Below, piece by piece: positions 1 through 7,316 of a stretch of DNA of 14,971 nucleotides. Location of the stretch: assembly GCA_036939975.1 (NCBI GenBank), contig JALLPB010000521.1:1-14971 (forward strand), in the 5' to 3' direction. Position 1 is the first letter of the stretch. Every line of letters begins with the position of its first letter. Under the pieces are notes generated by a model that ran no database searches, was not told the origin of the DNA, and worked only from the letters and a program-made list of their open reading frames with translations. The position numbers were made by a program, and so were the translations under genes. The DNA is from Cyclostephanos tholiformis. Taxonomy: Eukaryota > Bacillariophyta > Thalassiosirophyceae > Thalassiosirales > Thalassiosiraceae.

Positions 1-145
1 GGCAGAGCAATACCCGAATATCGAATATAGAATGTACAAAAAAATGACTAAAAAAAGCCCGTAACTTCGAATATGGGGGGTACCTAAAAAAACCCATATT
101 CGAATACATGGAGTACCCAAACACGTAAATTCGAATATACGGATA
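1..145. repeat. Cluster of degenerate TTCGAATA repeats
   Basis: The core TTCGAATA recurs at about 67, 100 and 131, with a related CGAATATCGAATAT at about 15. Around each copy the sequence is similar (core, then a TGG/GGTACC-like stretch, then an A-rich run), so it reads as imperfect tandem units of roughly 30 bp. Two neighbouring copies also form the perfect inverted repeat listed separately. The stretch is AT-rich and contains stops in all plus frames upstream of 65. It may be the edge of a mobile element or a degenerate satellite; I cannot tell which. Confidence 0.6.
66..104. repeat. Perfect 12-bp inverted repeat with 15-bp spacer
   Basis: TTCGAATATGGG at 66-77 is the exact reverse complement of CCCATATTCGAA at 93-104. 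The spacer contains GGTACC and an A run. It lies inside the TTCGAATA repeat cluster, so the two arms may simply be neighbouring repeat units in opposite orientation. Confidence 0.75.
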
Positions 146-187
146 TTTGATATTAGCTGGTACAGAGCCTACAAGATTGACAAGCCG

Positions 188-877
188 GTGGAGTTGGCAC
201 ACGATCTGCTTGGCGTAGCATCCCAAGTTCGAGAAGCCGCGATTGACGATTCCTACAAGACTCTTGCCTTGAAGAAATCGAAGGGGAAGATTGCGGCATT
301 GGTCGTGGACTCCATCCTTTGCAGGACCGCCGAGAGTGAAGGATGGCTTGCCCAGAGCAACCATCACCTCCACAATGGCATCACTACGAGCCAATATCTT
401 GAGATCAAGGGCACCATCTTGGCAATTGAGCGCCAGAATGGCAAGTCTACAATGACCGCCGACTATTGCAATCTCTCGGACAACCGAGCCGTGGTGCAGG
501 GGTTGCGAAATGCAAAGATTTGTGACCTGCCACCAAGCGACGAGAGTAGGGGAATCAGAATGACTCGGGAGAGTCCGAGGCCGAGTGGTAGGTCCGGGTA
601 TCCTACTTTCTGCCTCTTTGATACTCCAGATTGCTTGAAGAGGGAGAAGAAGGCCAAGATTGGTCGCGTCACGATGTTGGCGACCAAGAAGATGATCGAC
701 CCATCCGTGTCAAGATCCAAGCAGAACAAGGCGTTCGTCGTCCATGACGGGCTGGCGACGGGCAACCCGTCATTCGTCAGCATGGTCATAAACCTAATGC
801 CGACTCTGCCGGGCACTCAGGATCTCTTGGAAGCCTGCATGACGCAGGTTTCACTAGAGAATAATAACCGTAAATAA
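188..877 (+). CDS. Orphan hypothetical protein, probably 5'-incomplete exon or fragment
   Basis: A frame is open from 65 to the TAA at 875-877. It has no ATG before about residue 89 counted from the GTG at 188, so 188 is not a convincing start. A possible 3' splice site (ATTAG at 152-156) would begin an exon reading W-Y-R-A-Y-K-I-D-K-P and running on smoothly. The protein is soluble, of mixed charge, with no signal peptide or membrane segment, and I see no known domain or catalytic motif. Codon and residue use look protein-like until about residue 215, so it is unlikely to be random. It lies between a repeat cluster and a dead transposase, which suggests a piece of a mobile element or of a truncated gene whose 5' part lies outside the window. 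Function unknown. Confidence 0.35.
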   Translation: MELAHDLLGVASQVREAAIDDSYKTLALKKSKGKIAALVVDSILCRTAESEGWLAQSNHHLHNGITTSQYLEIKGTILAIERQNGKSTMTADYCNLSDNRAVVQGLRNAKICDLPPSDESRGIRMTRESPRPSGRSGYPTFCLFDTPDCLKREKKAKIGRVTMLATKKMIDPSVSRSKQNKAFVVHDGLATGNPSFVSMVINLMPTLPGTQDLLEACMTQVSLENNNRK

Positions 878-929
878 TAACATATCTAATTTATAATCGA
901 TCTCAATATGCATAATATATATTCTAGTA

Positions 930-2014
930 CTAGTTATCCGGGAAACCAATGTGAATAAAGTAATTTTTGAACAAAGGCATGTCCCCGATTATTCCCCCGA
1001 TTTTTCCGACGAGTTCCAGGACAGTTTCGACGCCATGCACGTCCATCTGCAACCTTGTCTGAAGAGTATTAAAAACATACTCGATAGCTCCATCACATGA
1101 CCAATATGGGGCCCGAAAGACAACTCGATGGCCACGCTCGGCTATCAAGTGCAGCACTGCAGGATGACGATGGATGTTGAGATTATCCATCGTCAAAAGG
1201 AACGATCTTCCAGGGCAATTTGCAGAGAGTCAATCGAACAACTCCAATAGAGCACCTGTGAAAAGAGAATGCCTGGTCATCCCTCTCGTCACCAGAGATG
1301 GCCATCAAAAGGCTCACACTCCCCTCCCCCTTTCTTGTGTTTACCCCTTGCATCACACCTCTTCTCCCGAATTACCTTCCCATACTTACGGCTCTGCAAC
1401 TCAAGCTTGTAATTGCTCTTGTCAAGATCAATCACATCCCGGGTGCTCTCGCCAAAAACACCCTCCGGATACTCCGCATGCCAGTACCGCTCTTGCTTGT
1501 ACAGATTGATCTCAAAATAGGCACAGTCGGAGGTCGTCAAGCCAACCTTAAGATGTAACCCGAGCCTAAGCTCGGCACGACCGATCTGCGAGCGAGAATA
1601 AGGTGGATTGTTGGGATTCATGTTGTGCACATATGCACGTACTTCCTCGATGTAGGCCTTCGGGCAAACTATCCGATAAATCGCAAGATTCACGATGTCT
1701 TGCCCGTTGACCTCACTCTCGGAGATGCGGTTGCCTTTTGCTCGTTTGCGCAATGTGTGACCTTCGCTGTTGTACAGCTCGATCCATCTCTGGAAAGTCT
1801 TCCAACAAGGGAACTGCCTCTCATCCCTCAGCTCGGCAATCCACGGAGAGTTCTGCAGATCGATTCTATTTTCCCAGAGGGAAATGACCTGATCCCTCAT
1901 TTCGGGTGGATACGCATTCCCCCCTTGACTAGGATGAGGCTTTTCCACGGTCCGGGTGCCATTAGGAGGGTGGACTGGTGGACGATGGATGACAATATTT
2001 GGCTTTGCAAACAT
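930..2014 (-). pseudogene. Decayed IS630/Tc1-type DD34E transposase
   Basis: Read on the minus strand, 2014-1289 gives the N-terminal part: a helix-turn-helix-like region, then the first catalytic region (V-I-D-L-D-K, with Lys where the family usually has Glu after Asp). Near 1318 the frame breaks. The expected continuation V-S-L-L-M-A-I-S-G is found in a second frame from 1317. The catalytic core resumes in a third frame, with C-P-G-R-S-F before L-T-M-D-N-L-N-I-H and then A-I-E-Y-V-F-N, ending at the stop at 930-932. There are exactly 34 residues between that second Asp and the Glu, the DD34E spacing of the IS630/Tc1 group. An in-frame TGA lies at 1230-1232 in the third frame. The segment between the second-frame block and C-P-G-R-S-F looks about 20 residues shorter than I expect for the family. 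The acidic residues are kept but the gene cannot make a full protein. The true N-terminus is uncertain because the frame stays open a little upstream of the ATG at 2014. Clear terminal inverted repeats were not found. Confidence 0.8.
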
Positions 2015-2538
2015 AATAATGGGACGGGCTGGGGTGGGTGAGTGTCGACAACGGTGGTGTCGAATTGACGTCTCGCGTTGGCTGTGGCGAGGCCGGAGAG
2101 CGGCGCCAATGGGGGGGATGGTCGATGGGGTCGTGAGGGAGCGACTGCGCGAAGGGCGTCGTCTCCGGGCGATGGGTGGCGGCAGGGGAGGTCGTCCGAT
2201 CCGGCCGAGGCGGGCGGGGGCGGAAATATTTATGGATGCCTCTTGTTGTGTTCTTCAGCGTACTTCTGTAGAGAGCCTGCGGAAGGAATCATATGGCGGG
2301 AAAAAAAAGTTTTTTCCCGGGGAGAGTGGGAAATATCCAGGTAGAGGCGGGGAAAAAACCCCTGCCCGAAAAATTGGACAATCGATGTGGGCACTGTAGT
2401 ATAATCTGGGCCAACGCTTGACAGTCCTACCTACCAGTCGACTTAGAAATAACAAAGAACAATTGTATTACAGAGTCTACTCCTATGCATGCCAGATAAT
2501 TTGCTTTTGCCTTGGCATTGAATGAAGCAAGGTAGATA
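2015..2538. other. Gene-free spacer between dead transposase and RsmD-type gene
   Basis: About 2040-2225 is very GC-rich and holds overlapping open frames of biased composition that look like chance. From 2290 to 2365 there are several GGGAAA/TTTCCC runs, including two small hairpins. On the minus strand a TATA-like ATAAATA occurs at about 2228-2234, upstream of the transposase remnant, and could be its old promoter. The right-hand end (2400-2538) is AT-rich and should contain the 3' UTR of the methyltransferase gene. I see no RNA gene. Confidence 0.5.
2297..2319. repeat. Hairpin: 10-bp perfect arms, 3-base loop
   Basis: CGGGAAAAAA (2297-2306) pairs perfectly with TTTTTTCCCG (2310-2319). A second, weaker stem follows at 2349-2362 (GGGG, six A, CCCC). 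The left arm also contains GGCGGGAAA (2295-2303), which resembles an E2F-type site, but no cell-cycle gene is adjacent. It may mark the outer end of the decayed transposon. Confidence 0.6.
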
Positions 2539-3897
2539 TCATATGCTAATGAACTCTTCCGGCTTGCTATCCACTCCCTCCATATCTCCCGTCGGGTTCA
2601 CCACGTACATGGCGATGACCGTCCTGCCGTACCTCCTGTTCCTCACGCCCACCAATACACCACCATCTTCCCGCCCGATCGCATGCGGCAAACATCCCAG
2701 CTCGACGGGATACTCCACCAGGATCAATGTATCTGCCTTGACCAAAACGGAATTCGCCACCGCCTCCAGTAGGTCGGCGTAAACGATTTCCTCGTACGGA
2801 GGACAGAGCGTAACGATATCGTACTTGGTCCCCGGGGGTATTCCCACCGATTCGGGCTTGCGCAGGGCGCGGAAGGCGTCCGCGCAGACCACCCTGGCCA
2901 CGGGCTCGCCGCCGTCAATGTCGTCGTGCCCAGAGGCGAGGACGTCGGGGCCCATCCCCCCCCCGTTCCTCCCATCGAAGCCGCACCGGACGATATTTCG
3001 CTCGCACGCGCCGCAGCAATCATCGGACATGTCCACGAAGGTGCAATGATGCGCGCCTCGGCTCAAGCCCTCGATTCCCACGGATCCGGATCCGCTGAAC
3101 ACGTCCAACTGCCTCGTCGTCTTACCCCCCCCGTACATGCCGAAGCTCGTTAAGGTGGAGTACACCGCCTCCTTGACCTTGCCCATCATCGGACGGAGGT
3201 AAACGTTCGGCGATTCGAGCTTGCGCCCGCGAACGCTACCCCCGAGCACGCGCAGGTTCGAGGGATTGTTATACCGCCCCGAGTCGCGCGATTGACCCTG
3301 CGGTAGCAGCAACGACGCGTTCGATCCGCCCGCCCGCGGCTGTTGACCGGAGGAAAACGAATCCGACGAGGAATCCGACGACGACGACGACGACGACGAC
3401 TCGGGTTTGAGACGCCGAGTCTTGGAGTTCTTCGGCACGACGTGCCCCAGCGTCGGTCGCTTGGCGACGACGAGACGCCTCAGGTTCGGGGGTAGATCGG
3501 ACTCGACCACCGACGGTATCTGCAGTTGATGGGAGGGGGGGGTACCGGCGGAGGAGGAACGACGTACGACGGAGCCGCGATCGGGGGGACGCTTCATGAC
3601 GATGGTCGAGGATGATCCACGTCGATCGTCGTCCCATCCCCGCGTTGGTCCGTCGATGATACGAAGGCGCCGAAAATCGACGTCACCGTTCCGGCGCGTT
3701 CGAACGAAGGAATATGCGCTCACGACGCGAGACGGTGGTAGGAACGAGGCGAGCGACGTCGCAGCGATGATGGCGACGCATCGGCGGCGGCGACGACGAC
3801 GACGACCGGGTGAGCTTGGATCGAGAACTGCCATGGCGTCGGTTTTTGATGGTGGCTTGAAGTACCCTCTACACTTATTTTTTGTTCCCTCTATCAT
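2539..3897 (-). CDS. rsmD: RsmD-type 16S rRNA (guanine-N2) methyltransferase, predicted plastid-targeted
   Basis: Family role: S-adenosylmethionine-dependent N2-methylation of a guanine (G966 in E. coli) in small-subunit rRNA. The catalytic domain fills about residues 213-435 of 452: R-V-L-G-G-S-V-R-G-R-K-L at 216-227, the SAM-binding loop LDVFSGSGSVGIEGLSRGA at 264-282, the N-methylase motif C-P-P-Y at 365-368 (bacterial enzymes have D-P-P-F/Y), L-V-E-Y near 393-396, and the closing R-Y-G-R-T strand near 422-426. Residues 1-212 have no bacterial counterpart. After the second Met (residue 22, ATG at 3834) come eight Arg and a hydrophobic stretch ending V-V-S-A-Y-S-F. This fits a diatom plastid bipartite presequence with cleavage before an aromatic residue, so 3834 is my preferred start. 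A low-complexity linker follows, including eight consecutive Ser at 167-174. Single exon, divergent from the ornithine carbamoyltransferase gene. Family call is firm; plastid targeting is inferred. Confidence 0.88.
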   Translation of the reverse strand: MIEGTKNKCRGYFKPPSKTDAMAVLDPSSPGRRRRRRRRCVAIIAATSLASFLPPSRVVSAYSFVRTRRNGDVDFRRLRIIDGPTRGWDDDRRGSSSTIVMKRPPDRGSVVRRSSSAGTPPSHQLQIPSVVESDLPPNLRRLVVAKRPTLGHVVPKNSKTRRLKPESSSSSSSSDSSSDSFSSGQQPRAGGSNASLLLPQGQSRDSGRYNNPSNLRVLGGSVRGRKLESPNVYLRPMMGKVKEAVYSTLTSFGMYGGGKTTRQLDVFSGSGSVGIEGLSRGAHHCTFVDMSDDCCGACERNIVRCGFDGRNGGGMGPDVLASGHDDIDGGEPVARVVCADAFRALRKPESVGIPPGTKYDIVTLCPPYEEIVYADLLEAVANSVLVKADTLILVEYPVELGCLPHAIGREDGGVLVGVRNRRYGRTVIAMYVVNPTGDMEGVDSKPEEFISI

Positions 3898-4303
3898 AGT
3901 ATCATAATAAAATACCTAATCATCATCGTGATGGGTCCGCGGAGATTTGTTTTAAAGGGGAGGAGCGGTGGCTGGCGGCAGGAAGATAGGTATCTTCTCT
4001 ATTTTTTGGAAGCACCAGACAGGCCGCGCGCGCCCTCCCCACGTATGAAAATGCAAAGTGCATGACGTCTCGAAGAGAGAGAGAAAGGAGGAGGCAGGCA
4101 GGAGAGTTCCATCCCATCTCTCTTTTCACGCTCTTCGGCCAGCCGACATCCATCATCTGGAGGTATATTATTTTAGGTAGATGTCAGCTGTGCACAAATG
4201 AAAATACATCGAAATAATGTAATATCATATATCTGAATGCGTCGATCAAGGTCTACACTCTCACATTTTTTTGAGATTCGAATCCAATTCAACCGAAAAA
4301 ACA
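3898..4303. promoter_or_regulatory. Shared divergent promoter region with TGACGTC site
   Basis: This interval separates the start of the methyltransferase gene (minus) from the ATG of the carbamoyltransferase gene (plus), so it should hold both promoters. At 4063-4069 lies TGACGTC, a CRE/bZIP-type core; TGACGT elements are known in CO2-responsive diatom promoters. It is followed by a purine-rich GA/GGA tract (about 4072-4108). The last 130 bp before the ATG are AT-rich. No clear TATA box is positioned. The role of the TGACGTC site here is inference only. Confidence 0.4.
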
Positions 4304-5639
4304 ATGTTATCGTCTCTACGTTACACGAACGTTCCCACCGTACGCTTCGCGACGGAAGTCATCGTCCGAGGAGGCATAAGTTCCCGCCACGCCGCTCGCG
4401 CCATGTCCATATCGGCCCTGTCCGGCTTCGAGGGCAAGCACTTGATATCCATCGACAAGCTTAGCAACGATGAGCTACGGGGCCTCCTCGACCTGTCGAA
4501 GAAATACCGCGACGTATATGGAAGGGGGTCGTCCGTCGACCCGATCGCTGCCCCGAAGCCCCTCACCGGAAAGAGCGTATCGATGATCTTTCAGAAGCGT
4601 TCGACTCGCACTCGCGTTTCCACGGAAACCGGCACGAGCCTACTGGGAGGGCATGCCCTCTTCCTCGGCCCGTCCGATATACAGTTGGGCGTTAACGAAT
4701 CCATGCGCGACACTGCCTCGGTCTTGAGTCGGTGAGTTTGGCCATTGGCGTCCGTTCATTCTTTCGTAGGTTATTACGCAGTTGCGGATTTCGTACGCTC
4801 TCACATATTTTTTTTTGTTTGAAGATTCAATTCCATCATCTTGGCTCGAGTTTTCGCCCATAGTGACATCACTGAATTGGCCAAGTATGCTACGGTTCCT
4901 GTCATCAATGCCCTCAGCGATATGCACCACCCCCTCCAGACATTGGCGGATCTAATGGCGTTGGAAGATCACTTCGGCGACCTGAGGGGTAAGACTCTGG
5001 CGTGGGTCGGCGACGGGAACAATGTTTTACACGACTTAATGCTCGGCGGTGCCAAGCTCGGGATGAACATTCGAATCGCCACGCCCAAGGGATATGAGGA
5101 AAATGCCGACGTGCTCGCGACCACCCGGAAACTTGCCGCCGAGAATGGCACGGAAGACGTGTTCCGTACGACGGTGGCGGCCGAGGCCGTGAAGGGGAGC
5201 GACGTCGTCGTCACGGACACGTAAGTCTTTCTATATTTTTTGAACTGATGCAGCCGCACGCTACCGAAACGATTCCACGGAATCTGACGTTCATGTCAAG
5301 TGGAAAGTATCGGATGATATATTATGTATGGTACATACCTTACCCATTGCCTGTATTCATTATTTATTCGCCGCTCATGCCATTCGCAAAAGATGGGTGT
5401 CCATGGGACAGGAAGCGGAGTACGAAAAGCGAGTGAAAGAATTCGACGGTTACCAGGTGAATGCCAGTTTGATGAAGCAGGCCAATCCTGGTGCCGTCTT
5501 TTTGCACTGCCTCCCCCGTCACCCGGAGGAGGTTAGCGACGAGGTTTTCTATTCGGAGCAAAGTTTGGTATTCCCGGAGGCGGAAAATCGAATGTGGACT
5601 GTCATGGCAGTGATGGCTGCTCAACTTGGTAAACTTTGA
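4304..5639 (+). CDS. OTC: Ornithine carbamoyltransferase, mitochondrial type, three exons
   Basis: It makes citrulline from carbamoyl phosphate and ornithine, a step of arginine synthesis and of the urea cycle that diatoms possess. Exons 4304-4731, 4825-5220 and 5393-5639, with introns of 93 and 172 bp (GTGAGT...AAG and GTAAGT...AAAAG), give 1071 nt and 356 residues with the frame kept across both junctions. Motifs: carbamoyl-phosphate-binding S-T-R-T-R at 100-104, H-P-L-Q at 178-181, V-G-D-G-N-N at 204-209, the ornithine loop D-T-W-V-S-M-G at 274-280, and H-C-L-P-R with the active-site Cys at 313-317. The ending L-V-F-P-E-A-E-N-R matches animal and fungal enzymes closely. Residues 1 to about 40 are basic, rich in Ser and Arg and free of acidic residues except Glu18, as in a mitochondrial presequence. 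The ATG sits in an A-rich context. All key residues are present and nothing suggests loss of function. Confidence 0.95.
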
Positions 5640-5998
5640 TGGTGCAAACATACTGTTTCATGTTAATATCCTTCAGGTGAATATCTAGGTAGAAGTGTGT
5701 AAAATAGGAAGGTGGAGATTGTCAAATAACTGTTGCCCCACGCTGCCACTCCATCCGCTACCCCGACCTATGCTGCCTCTGCCTTCACTTACAGCTTGCT
5801 TGCAGGTTTAATGGCACCAGCGGCATTGTACCTACATATTCGTACATACGATACACCATAAAATACCTATGGTATTATTATGGTCGGACAACCAAAAAAA
5901 ATCACCGCCACGGAGGAGATCGTCAATTCGATTCCTGAAAATATTGATTATCCTCTCCTCGTCTTCCGCTGATACTATTACATTGTTAGAAACCAAAT
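5640..5998. other. Intergenic region between OTC and small membrane-protein gene
   Basis: It carries the 3' UTR of the carbamoyltransferase gene and the upstream region of the next plus-strand gene. Apart from the hairpin at 5856-5883 I see no element. An open frame starting at 5869 is read-through of the next gene's exons and intron in a wrong frame and is not a gene. Confidence 0.5.
5856..5883. repeat. AT-rich hairpin with 12-bp arms and one bulged base
   Basis: CCATAAAATACC (5856-5867), loop TAT, then GGTATT (5871-5876), a bulged A at 5877, and TTATGG (5878-5883). Apart from the bulge all bases pair. It lies about 115 bp upstream of the ATG of the small membrane-protein gene, so it could be in its promoter or 5' leader. 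No function is assigned. Confidence 0.6.
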
Positions 5999-6584
5999 AT
6001 GCCCAACATTTTCTTCACTCAAGAGAACTTTGTTCTTGCATTCCCTCTGCTTGCCGTATGCTCGACATATGTAAGCGTATGATTTATTGCCGCCGAACTG
6101 TCGAAACTTTGAGTCTGGGTAGAAAAATTGCCTCACCAAGTCCTCATTTTCTCATGCTTCGCTCTGCAGGCATTTTTCAAGTTTGTTCCACTGAAGATCG
6201 GGCTGCCAATAGTTGGTATTGTGTCAATGGCGGTCCAAGCGCGTGCTAAGCTTGTTGCTAGTGAGTACTGCTGATGCTTAAGATCATTGCGTCGCACCGG
6301 ATATCACATGCTCGGAAGTTAATCACTTTTCTTTACTAGGCCGCAGCACAGATGAACATATTGACAAAACGATTGTTAAAGGCCTCGTTTCTGACGAAGA
6401 CGCTGCACTAGCAAAATTGGAAGCTAAGGCAGAGAAGAAGCAGCGTAAGGCAGAGCAGAAGCTGAGGGAAAGGCTCAAGGCAGAACGGATGAAACCAGTC
6501 AGTGGCAACAAGGACAATGCAGATGACGACGATGAAGGGGAAATTATTGCAAAATTGGCGAAAGGGTCTCGAAAAAACAAGTAG
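5999..6584 (+). CDS. Small membrane protein with charged coiled-coil tail, three exons, family unknown
   Basis: No single long frame shows this gene; it appears when three exons are joined: 5999-6070, 6170-6260 and 6340-6584. The introns, 6071-6169 (GTAAGC...CTGCAG) and 6261-6339 (GTGAGT...ACTAG), have good splice sites, and the joined frame is 408 nt (135 residues) ending in TAG. An in-frame TAG at 5987-5989 makes 5999 the first possible ATG. Residues about 10-28 and 33-50 are hydrophobic and look like two membrane-spanning or hairpin segments. Residues 73-106 form a very charged Ala/Lys/Glu helix, likely a coiled coil. An acidic patch D-D-D-D-E follows at 116-120, and the end R-K-N-K resembles a dibasic ER-retrieval signal. 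The layout suggests an ER membrane protein with a cytosolic tail. I do not recognise the family. The gene converges on the bromodomain gene downstream. Confidence 0.75.
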
Positions 6585-7316
6585 GTAATGCGGTTCAAAT
6601 GCGGGGGAAGCATGCTTCGGAACATTTTATATGAATACGAAGAAGATTTTGAGACACTTAGTGGCGAAGCATGATTTGAACCATTTTTAAGAATGTTGCA
6701 GAAGATTATAAGACTCTTATTGTGAGCCTCAACCCTGAGGCCCATTGGAGTCGTGCTATCTCACTTAAAGTTTGCCCAACATCGTGGCAAAGAACAGATT
6801 GAAGAATTTCAACACTCATTCCGGATGATTTTGCCCCATTATCAGCAGATTGATCATCTGTGACATTATGGCCGCCCGGCTATCATTTCTGTCACTTACT
6901 GAGTGAATTATCATATATTGACATGCTAAACATAACCACAAATTCTTCATCTGAGATTAAGGATCTTGTATTGATACCAAGCTTTTGCTTCAAGGGGTGA
7001 AATAGAGCTGTAGCTCATTTATTTTGGGGTGAGCTCAGACTAGACAATGGTGACAATCGAGCAAGATTTCTCAATGCCAAGAAAGAGTACGATGTTTGAA
7101 TGATGATTTTATTTTCTTAATGGACCAAGATTCTAGCGTGGCCTTCTGTTATGTATTACTACTGTTTAGATAATGATATCTGGGCTATTTTTTCGTTAGG
7201 GTTTTGTACACAGCTTGTTGAAAACCTCCCACAAGAAGCTTGCTCGAGTGCCCTGGGCTCTTAAAGCTGTTCGTTCCTATATGTGCTAATATCTATGAGG
7301 AACTACATGTGAGACT
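6585..7316. other. Gene-free stretch between convergent genes
   Basis: It holds the 3' UTRs of two converging genes, an inverted repeat at 6592-6682, and a small hairpin (GCCTCA 6726-6731 with TGAGGC 6736-6741). From about 6785 to 7150 the plus strand has short protein-like pieces broken by many stops, for example a run from 6782 reading R-G-K-E-Q-I-E-E-F-Q-H-S-F-R. This could be the remnant of a transposase or other gene, but it is too degraded to name. No tRNA-like fold was found. Confidence 0.4.
6592..6682. repeat. Interrupted inverted repeat downstream of the small membrane-protein gene
   Basis: GGTTCAAAT (6592-6600) and CATGCTTCG (6611-6619) on the left are matched by CGAAGCATG (6665-6673) and ATTTGAACC (6674-6682) on the right. 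Both 9-bp blocks are perfect. On the right they abut; on the left a 10-bp insert separates them. The left side also contains the 12-bp palindrome GAAGCATGCTTC (6607-6618). It starts 8 bp after the stop codon, so it would fall in the 3' UTR. Confidence 0.65.

Noticed and set aside
463..816. Minus-strand open frame of 117 codons
   Set aside because: It lies fully opposite the orphan plus-strand frame and has no recognisable motif; I treat it as an antisense shadow.
1956..2399. Plus-strand open frame of 147 codons in GC-rich DNA
   Set aside because: Arg/Gly-rich biased composition, overlaps the 5' part of the dead transposase, and no domain is seen.
4275..4286. GATTCGAATCC, similar to a tRNA B box
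   Set aside because: No matching A box, acceptor stem or anticodon arm lies at the proper distance upstream; it is in the leader of the carbamoyltransferase gene.
5869..6249. Plus-strand open frame of 126 codons
   Set aside because: It reads through exons and intron of the small membrane-protein gene in a different frame; the spliced model has consistent splice sites and a more protein-like product.
6323..6745. Minus-strand Ser/Leu-rich open frame of 140 codons
   Set aside because: It is the antisense of the Lys/Glu-rich last exon of the small membrane-protein gene; the Ser/Leu richness is the complement of that codon bias.
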